From: Bacillota bacterium
Lineage (GTDB): Bacteria > Bacillota > UBA4882 > UBA8346
NCBI GenBank assembly: GCA_023435225.1
Contig: JAEYRX010000064.1
Location: forward strand, 161,840 to 225,839
Length of the DNA: 64,000 nucleotides
Direction: 5' to 3'
Every line of letters starts with the position of its first letter. The stretch's first letter is position 1. This document shows, one piece after another, positions 58,421-64,000 of this stretch. The position numbers were made by a program, and so were the translations under genes. Under the pieces are notes generated by a model. That model did no database searches, was not told the origin of the DNA, and saw nothing but the letters and a program-made list of their open reading frames with translations.

Positions 58421-59455
58421 ATGGCTACTTTATACGATGTTGCCAAACTTGCCGGTGTCTCCCCAAAAACCGTCTCCAGAGTTTTTAATGAAAGTCATCT
58501 GGTTACCGAAGAAACCCGGCACCGGGTTATGGCTGCCGTCAAAGACTTGGATTATCATCCCAATGCCATTGCCGCCAGTTTAAAAAGACAACGCTCCAAT
58601 ATAATCGGTTTTGTGGTCCCCTATGGTTCTGATTTTGTTTTTGAGGATCAAAACATGATGGAACAGCTGCGTGGCGCTCATGATGTGTTGACCCAAGAAG
58701 GATACGATATTATCATATCAGCTCCTATTGACAAGAAAAATGCATTACGTGAAGCCTCTCGCTTAATCAAACACCGTAGTATCGATGGCGTTATTCTTTA
58801 CCCTTCCGCCGGTGTCGAACAAATAATTAACGAATTTATGTCCAAAAAATTCAGCTATGTCACTCTGGGTATTTGCTTCAAAGATCAAAAAACTAATTTT
58901 GTTGATTTAAATCTGATTCGCCCGGCTTACGTGGCTGCCAAACATTTAATTAATCTCCGGTCTTATCCGATTGCCCTGATTAATAAACCCACCAGCTTTT
59001 TTATGTATAACAAAGATGATATTTTTTCCGGTTATAAAATGGCGCTGGAAGAAGCCGGCTTGGAATTTACCCCCGACTTGGTCCGGGAAGGAGATTATAC
59101 TTTTGAAGGCGGTTATAATGCCTTTAAAAGCCTTTATAATTCAAATCCTACAATCAAATCCGTTATTTGCGCCAGTGATCCGATGGCGTACGGTACCATT
59201 AAAGCTATTGAAGAATTAAATTTAGTGATAGGGAAAGATATTGAGTTAATAACCGGCGACAATCTGCCTCTAACTCAAAAGCTTTATCCGTATATACCGG
59301 CTATTAACAACCCATCATATGAGCAAGGCAGATTAGCCGGGAAGATGATTATGTCTATAATTAAAGAAGGGGTTGAAGTGGATGGAATTTATTTAAATAC
59401 CGATTTCGTCCTACGAAGCCGTCCATTGGTAAATAGAAGCATTAATATGTTATGA
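58421..59455 (+). CDS. LacI-family repressor of the disaccharide locus
   Basis: I start at the ATG at 58421 (MATLYDVAKLAGVS), after AAAGGA; a longer frame upstream has no homology. The 344-residue protein has the LacI HTH and hinge (YDVAKLAGVSPKTVSRVFNESHLVTEETRHRVMAAVKDLDYHPNAIAASLKR, 5-56). A periplasmic-binding-like sensor follows (NIIGFVVPYG; DGVILYPSAG; AVICASDPMAYGTI-like VICASDPMAYGTIKAIEEL). It probably binds the two palindromes at 55.37 and 55.57 kb and is released by the imported disaccharide or its product. Confidence 0.92.
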   Translation: MATLYDVAKLAGVSPKTVSRVFNESHLVTEETRHRVMAAVKDLDYHPNAIAASLKRQRSNIIGFVVPYGSDFVFEDQNMMEQLRGAHDVLTQEGYDIIISAPIDKKNALREASRLIKHRSIDGVILYPSAGVEQIINEFMSKKFSYVTLGICFKDQKTNFVDLNLIRPAYVAAKHLINLRSYPIALINKPTSFFMYNKDDIFSGYKMALEEAGLEFTPDLVREGDYTFEGGYNAFKSLYNSNPTIKSVICASDPMAYGTIKAIEELNLVIGKDIELITGDNLPLTQKLYPYIPAINNPSYEQGRLAGKMIMSIIKEGVEVDGIYLNTDFVLRSRPLVNRSINML

Positions 59456-59479
59456 TATTTTTTTTAGAAGCAAAGATAA

Positions 59480-59511
59480 AAAAGCTGAAGTTGGTAAAGA
59501 CTTCAGCTTTT
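59480..59511. terminator. terminator between convergent lacI-type and TolB-like genes
   Basis: AAAAGCTGAAGT and ACTTCAGCTTTT form a perfect 12-bp stem flanked by A/T runs on both sides. Confidence 0.8.
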
Positions 59512-59542
59512 AAATATTTAATAATTAGTTTAATAATATATT

Positions 59543-60790
59543 TTATTGAGTAGCCGGAGCCCAAACCGGATCATAATCATTCTCTTGCGATAATTTGGTT
59601 ACGTTACCGTCAAGGGTAACCAGATACAATCCGGCTTTTTGAAATGAATTACCTTTCCCGGCAAAAAGAACCTTTTTACCATCCGGCGACCATGAAACAG
59701 GGCTAAGTGGAAGTGTCACCCCAACCTGAATTTCGTCTGCCAGTTTACTTTTCATATTAAAGATTTTTAGTTTCGAGTTGTTAACAAAAGCTAGCTTGGA
59801 TGAGTCCGGCGCCCATCCCGGGAGCACACGTTCTTTTCCTGTTTTATCCAGCAACTCTTCTTGTTGATTGCCTTTAGAGTTTACAATATAAATCCCATAA
59901 GTATATTCAAAAGTTACTGATCCTTTTTCAGTCTCATAAGCCGTATACTCGGCCACTTTATTAAAGGCCACCGTATTTCCGTCAGGCGCCCAATTTAGTT
60001 GATCCAAGTAATCTATATCTTCAGTTTTTTTACTGCCGTCACATATCTCAATATCATTGGCGCCATCGAAATTGATAACGTGAACTGCATTATTACGGGT
60101 AAAGTACTTTCTGCTGATACCGATATAACCGACCTTACTTCCATCCGGCGACCAAGCTAAAGACATATATCTGGCCGGTTCTTTAGTAAGATTAAACTTT
60201 TCCGTTCCGTCAGGATTTATAGTATATATATCATAATAATCTCGCTTTCTTTGACGGAAAATCACTTTGGAACCGTCCGGCGACCATGACGGATAAGCAT
60301 TGTCCGTTTTCATCTCCGTTAAACGAATTGGCGTACCGCCATTGACATCAATCGTAAAAATTCCATTTTTCCCTTTAGACTTAATTGTAAATAATATTTT
60401 GGTTCCATCCGGTGACCATGCTGGCGGATACTCGTCGGAGCAATCATTAAATATTCTTACTTGCCCACTGCCGTCGCTGTTCATAACCCGGAGCGAATAT
60501 TTTTTTCGTCCTTCTTTGGAAAGAAAAAGTATTTTATTCCCATCAGGGGACCATTGGGGCTTTAAGTCGTCATTCTTGCCGGTGGTAAGCCTTTTTAAAT
60601 CCGAACCATTATCATTAATGGTATAAATATCGAAGTTGCCGTTCCGTTTGGAAGAAAAAGCTATTTTTTGGACGCTTTGCATAATGGCACTGTTATTGAC
60701 ATTTATCTGGGCCTCTGAATCAGCCATAACGGCTGTAACCAAAACAAATAAAAAAAATATTACTGCTATTGTTGAAAACTTAACTCGCAT
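59543..60790 (-). CDS. secreted TolB-like beta-propeller protein
   Basis: This 415-residue protein has a signal peptide (1-23) and at least seven repeats of the TolB/WD40 PD40 motif. Examples are LKPQWSPDGNKILFLS, YPPAWSPDGTKILFT, AYPSWSPDGSKVIFR, SLAWSPDGSKVGYIG, LNWAPDGNTVAFN, LPGWAPDSSKLAFV and PVSWSPDGKKVLFAG. This builds a six- or seven-bladed propeller. In diderms TolB works in the periplasm with Tol-Pal; here no tol genes are adjacent, so a different binding role is equally possible. It lies downstream of the porin gene but past a terminator. Confidence 0.88.
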   Translation of the reverse strand: MRVKFSTIAVIFFLFVLVTAVMADSEAQINVNNSAIMQSVQKIAFSSKRNGNFDIYTINDNGSDLKRLTTGKNDDLKPQWSPDGNKILFLSKEGRKKYSLRVMNSDGSGQVRIFNDCSDEYPPAWSPDGTKILFTIKSKGKNGIFTIDVNGGTPIRLTEMKTDNAYPSWSPDGSKVIFRQRKRDYYDIYTINPDGTEKFNLTKEPARYMSLAWSPDGSKVGYIGISRKYFTRNNAVHVINFDGANDIEICDGSKKTEDIDYLDQLNWAPDGNTVAFNKVAEYTAYETEKGSVTFEYTYGIYIVNSKGNQQEELLDKTGKERVLPGWAPDSSKLAFVNNSKLKIFNMKSKLADEIQVGVTLPLSPVSWSPDGKKVLFAGKGNSFQKAGLYLVTLDGNVTKLSQENDYDPVWAPATQ

Positions 60791-61030
60791 TATCTATTCC
60801 CTCCTGCTACTATTAAATCATATTATTTAAACTGCAATATGTATTATAATATCATATAGCAAATATTTGTCAATCATGGTTTATATGGAAGTTCTATTCT
60901 ATTTGAATAACTTAATCAATCTAGTATTTATTAACCTGATTAAAAAAATTAAAACTTAATCTTTTGCCAAAAGACTTCCAGCTTCTTAAAATGGACTCTA
61001 TAATAGTTATTTCGGGGTTCAAAAAAAAGA

Positions 61031-61050
61031 ACCGTCTCGTAAGAGACGGT
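61031..61050 (-). terminator. terminator of the porin gene
   Basis: ACCGTCTC-GTAA-GAGACGGT stem, followed on the minus strand by TTCTTTTTTTT, 20 nt after the porin stop. Confidence 0.9.
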
Positions 61051-61069
61051 CCCTCTTTTTACTAAAATC

Positions 61070-62308
61070 TTACCACAAGCTAGCGTAGCAGCTGATATAG
61101 GTAACGCCGTTATCTTTAACGCCTTTACCTTCGCCTTTGGAACCGCTACCGGCTCTGAAATCAAGAACGCCATATTTATAACCAACGTACATATCAGTCA
61201 TATTTCCGGCTTTTGCATCACCTTTATCGCTGGCTTTTAATGCGCCATAACCAACATAGAATTTGTCGTTAATTCCATAACGAAGCTCATAACCGGTACC
61301 ACCTTTGGTGCCAAAGGTATATTTGGAATCAGACAATAAGGTTACATCAAGTTTTAAGTCGGTGAAAGAAACTTTAGCTTGAATCTGGCTACCGCCGCTA
61401 TACTTTTTACCACCATAAGAAATTTGATCTTTAGCAGCTTTACCAAATGAATCGTCACCTAAGCTCTTGCTGACATAATCAACGGCAAGACTTCCAAAAC
61501 CAAGGGTCATATTAGCGCCAACAGCGGTTTCACTGGTTGCAAAAGTTACTTTGTTAACATCAGAGGTACCATTCCAAAGACCAACATGAACATCGCCACC
61601 GTCAAATTTGAAGGTTGCGGCAGCTATAGTTTCATTACCCCATACGCCGTTGTCATCATAGGTGAAGTTATAAGCATCGTCGCCCAAATGTGCTATCATT
61701 GCAGCTTTAGTAGCAGGATCAGCAACTGCAGCAATCTCAGCCTTCTCTGTTTTTGTTAAAACAGTATCAACTTTATCTTTTTTATTTAGAACATAACCGA
61801 TATTGACCTTTACGGTGTCGGAATTATAGTCGATACCGAGAGCATCAGCGACTGCATGATCAAACATAGGGTCACGATGATATTTAGCAACGCCGATATC
61901 ACGGATCCGGTCTTGACCGCGTTTCATGTTCTCGTTTTCCCAGTTGGTATACCAAACGCTAACGTTGGAACCACCGATATTATTAATACCAAAATCTCTG
62001 ATATTATTGTTTAAGGTAGCTTTAGTGGTAGCATCCCAGTTATTGATATGAGCGCCGATGGTTGCCCAAGTTCCGGTCTCTTCATCACTGATTTTACCTT
62101 TGAGTAACATTTTGAGTCCGGAATTATTGAGGGTAACCGGTGCATTGGAAGTAGCGCCAAATAAGTCAGCTGATGTTTTGTCGGAAACGCTCATGTATGC
62201 CCAGGTAATACGTCCGCCTACATACGGATCAAAAGTAGCAGCAGAAGCGATAGCTGCTAAGGATAATGTAAGTACAACTACTAATGAAAGAACTAATAAC
62301 TTTTTCAA
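61070..62308 (-). CDS. putative outer-membrane porin-like protein
   Basis: This 412-residue protein starts with TTG behind AGGAGG. It has a signal peptide (..SLAAIASA before ATFDPYVGG) and a mature part of alternating hydrophobic strands rich in Gly, Asp and aromatic residues (VKVNIGYVLNKKDK; IQAKVSFTDLKLDVTLLSDSKYTFG; MYVGYKYGVLDFRAGSG). The C-terminus is SCYASLW, ending in Trp as outer-membrane barrels often do. There is no SLH domain, so it is unlike OmpM porins. If correct, it means a diderm cell. A long structured leader precedes it. Confidence 0.65.
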   Translation of the reverse strand: MKKLLVLSLVVVLTLSLAAIASAATFDPYVGGRITWAYMSVSDKTSADLFGATSNAPVTLNNSGLKMLLKGKISDEETGTWATIGAHINNWDATTKATLNNNIRDFGINNIGGSNVSVWYTNWENENMKRGQDRIRDIGVAKYHRDPMFDHAVADALGIDYNSDTVKVNIGYVLNKKDKVDTVLTKTEKAEIAAVADPATKAAMIAHLGDDAYNFTYDDNGVWGNETIAAATFKFDGGDVHVGLWNGTSDVNKVTFATSETAVGANMTLGFGSLAVDYVSKSLGDDSFGKAAKDQISYGGKKYSGGSQIQAKVSFTDLKLDVTLLSDSKYTFGTKGGTGYELRYGINDKFYVGYGALKASDKGDAKAGNMTDMYVGYKYGVLDFRAGSGSKGEGKGVKDNGVTYISCYASLW

Positions 62309-62673
62309 GTTTAAATCCTCCTTATTATTTTAAAAAGTGAGCCATAATTAGGGATTTATCAACAGACTTGTCAAGTTTCGTCAATTGAAATCCCTGTCAC
62401 AATTTAAATAAGTGAGGTTTCACCTCCTTCCTCTGTCGGATCCGCTTAAAGGTTATATGGCTATAAACCCTCTCGGGCTGAACAGCGATAAAAAAAACTG
62501 CATGTAATGATTCTAATAATACTAGCCTCTTACTTTATTAAAGTATCCCTCTGGAAGTCAGATGAAAACTTTTGACTACTCTAAAATGATTCAAAAATAC
62601 ATTTGATAAACATGTAATTAAATCATAATTTTTAGTCAAATTTATAATATCATTTTGCCCCAAACGATGTCAA
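62309..62673 (-). promoter_or_regulatory. porin promoter and ~330-nt structured 5' leader
   Basis: On the minus strand TTGACA (62668..62673), 18 bp, then TATTAT (62644..62649) form a good promoter. The transcript would carry ~330 nt before the TTG. It contains hairpins such as GAGGT-GAA-ACCTC (near 62417..62429), which includes a GGAGG, and CAGCCCGAGAGGGTTTATAG (62461..62480). No known riboswitch is recognised. Region 62674..63019 up to the next gene is AT-rich and lacks recognisable features. Confidence 0.5.
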
Positions 62674-63019
62674 GCAAAAATTTCTATTTAAGGATTCTAC
62701 CGTAAGGTAGAGTTTTATTTATGTAATATTGCCAAATATATATAATACAAGTGTTTCATCTAATAAATGATAAAATTAGTGATATCAGTCAACTTACTTG
62801 CATTTTCTTACAATATGCAACAGGAAATTTAACCATTTTCTTCTATTAAAGCTCTTTTCATTAATTCTACTCTTTCTCCCTTTAGTTTCCAAAAGGTTTG
62901 TAAAGTTTACTAACGAAATCTAGTCCTACCAAAATAGTTGGGGGTTGGAATTTTGGGGGTTATCTGGTAACGAAGGTAAGTCGTTTCAAAAAATCAACTA
63001 TTTGAAAGGGGACATTAAA

Positions 63020-63706
63020 ATGAATCGAATTTGTAAATTAGCAAGTCTGTTTTTTGCAGCTATTTTCTTATTAACGGTAACAGTTATTCCGGCTTTTGCT
63101 TATAATAGTTATTCTACAAAGAGAGTATACTATTCCTCCGGCAGGAATTATTATTATACTCCTGGTTATAGCACCAGATACGGCCGGTATTACCGTCCTA
63201 CAATGCCTTCAGCGCCGGTTGTCAAACCGCCGGCGCCGGCTCCAACCCAGCCAACCGTTCCGACTCAGCCTCCTTCATCAACCCAACCAACAGTTCCAAC
63301 TACCCCTACCACTCCTTCCGGCCTAAGCAGCGAGGAGTCCAAAATGGTAAACTTGGTTAATCAGGAACGTTTAAACCAAGGCATAAAAACTTTAGCGGTA
63401 AACCCCCAATTGGTTAATCTGGCTAGGATGAAAAGCCAGGATATGGTGAAAAACAACTATTTTGACCATACTTCCCCCACTTATGGATCACCATTTGACA
63501 TGATGAGAAATGCCGGCGTTAAATATAACACCGCCGGTGAAAACATTGCCGGAGCCTCTACTACTGAAAGCGCTCATAAAAACCTGATGAACAGCCCCGG
63601 CCACCGGGCCAATATCCTCAACCCCAGCTTCAATCAGGTAGGGATCGGCATCGCCCAAGGCAGTATGTACGGAAATATCTTTACTCAAATGTTTATAGGG
63701 ATTTAA
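63020..63706 (+). CDS. secreted CAP/SCP-domain protein (YkwD-like)
   Basis: I start at the ATG at 63020, 8 nt after AAGGGG. The 228-residue protein has a signal peptide (1-27) and a Tyr/Ser-rich stretch (YNSYSTKRVYYSSGRNYYYTPGYSTRYGRYYRP). A Pro/Thr linker follows, then a CAP domain: EESKMVNLVNQERLNQGIKTLAVNPQLVNLARMKSQDMVKNNYFDHTSPTYGSPFDMMRNAG, GENIAG, NSPGHRANILNPSFNQVGIGIA. Such YkwD-like proteins are exported and common in spore-formers. Activity is unknown. Confidence 0.92.
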   Translation: MNRICKLASLFFAAIFLLTVTVIPAFAYNSYSTKRVYYSSGRNYYYTPGYSTRYGRYYRPTMPSAPVVKPPAPAPTQPTVPTQPPSSTQPTVPTTPTTPSGLSSEESKMVNLVNQERLNQGIKTLAVNPQLVNLARMKSQDMVKNNYFDHTSPTYGSPFDMMRNAGVKYNTAGENIAGASTTESAHKNLMNSPGHRANILNPSFNQVGIGIAQGSMYGNIFTQMFIGI

Positions 63707-63726
63707 AAACACACTTTCACAAATAA

Positions 63727-63759
63727 TGAAAAAAGAGGCGCTTAATGCCTCTTTTTTCA
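63727..63759. terminator. terminator of the CAP-domain gene
   Basis: TGAAAAAAGAGGC and GCCTCTTTTTTCA form a perfect 13-bp stem ending in a T-run, 21 nt after the stop. Confidence 0.9.
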
Positions 63760-63837
63760 TCTTTTAATTTCTCACTTTGTTAAATTGAAGATAATATTTA
63801 GTAATATCAGATCGATAAACAGACAAGATGGGACGAA

Positions 63838-63868
63838 GTCGCGGAAAACAATAATGTCTAAGAGCGAC
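63838..63868 (+). repeat. repeat family G hairpin, plus-strand copy
   Basis: GTCGCGGAAAACAATAATGT then CTAAGAGCGAC is preceded by GATGGGACGAA, exactly as in the copy near 26.99 kb (minus strand). The outer GTCGC/GCGAC stem is intact. No gene is visible from 63707 to the window end. Confidence 0.6.
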
Positions 63869-64000
63869 CCTTCCCCTGATATGGAAGTGTCCGTCAAGAC
63901 CAAAGTAACAAATAATTTTTAAACAATTAATATTCCTCCAATAGGTTGCAGTAATAAACAGACAGATCAGTTTCGACGGTTGATCAACCTGATATTCGCG

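Noticed and set aside
58123..58446. 107-codon minus-strand frame with KDAEAQR and SASQHL segments
   Set aside because: It is the antisense reading of the F-type repeats and the GxxExxY remnant.
62309..62637. Known riboswitch in the porin leader
   Set aside because: I compared it mentally with SAM, c-di-GMP, cobalamin and ydaO cores and found no matching conserved blocks.

Overview
The window looks like a chromosome segment of a low-GC, Bacillota-type bacterium. Genes have strong GGAGG ribosome binding sites. Typical Bacillota families are present: a SleB-like hydrolase, YqeY, carbohydrate permeases of the LplB/LplC type, a NupNOPQ-like nucleoside transporter and a ydaO-type riboswitch. One protein (61070..62308) looks like an outer-membrane porin: cleavable signal peptide, beta-rich body and C-terminal Trp. 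The sugar-binding protein at 51623..53083 also lacks a lipobox. Together these suggest a diderm Bacillota lineage (for example Limnochordia/Hydrogenispora-like), which is inference only.

Layout. 1-4.8 kb: tandem DUF155/RMD1 proteins, a stand-alone PAS domain, small hypotheticals, a GIY-YIG-like protein and two DUF2087 regulators. 5.4-11.1 kb: a minus-strand nucleoside operon, deoC-nupN-nupO-nupP-nupQ. 11.4-15.2 kb: a chemoreceptor, then a repeat-rich accessory patch with a SymE-like protein, a second small gene, a ~350 bp leader duplicated in front of both, and an Xre regulator. 15.26-26.8 kb: a complete type I-B CRISPR-Cas locus (cas6-cas8b-cas7-cas5-cas3-cas4-cas1-cas2, then leader and an array of 42 full repeats), all read on the minus strand. 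27.5-32.7 kb: accessory region with an AbrB/RelE-type toxin-antitoxin pair, nested inverted repeats, gene fragments (HAD, DUF559), a GNAT protein, a PAP2 phosphatase and a zinc-ribbon protein. 32.7-48.5 kb: MATE and EamA transporters, a glycoside-hydrolase-like protein with an AraC regulator, two secreted paralogs, lemA-htpX, a SprA-type metalloprotease, bacteriohemerythrin, a CheC-like protein, SleB, YqeY and ferredoxin. 48.7-51.1 kb: two tRNAs, a polysaccharide deacetylase, and a c-di-AMP riboswitch controlling an unusual solute-binding protein. 51.6-59.5 kb: a disaccharide uptake and phosphorolysis locus (binding protein, two permeases, cellobiose phosphorylase, LacI regulator) with two matching LacI-type operators between the divergent units. 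59.5-63.7 kb: TolB-like propeller, porin with a long leader, and a CAP/SCP-domain secreted protein.

The most notable content is non-coding. At least six families of structured repeats recur. (A) A ~150 bp MITE-like element with 13-bp inverted ends and 8-bp target duplications. (B) A ~185 bp two-hairpin element whose two loops are complementary to each other and whose apical stems covary between copies. (C) A ~100 bp palindrome, one copy inside an operon. (D) A duplicated multi-hairpin leader. (E/F) Inverted-repeat units enclosing decayed small nuclease-family genes (DUF559, GxxExxY). (G) A ~31-nt GTCGC...GCGAC hairpin found four times. Family B and the D/G leader are the best candidates for undescribed RNA or mobile elements.
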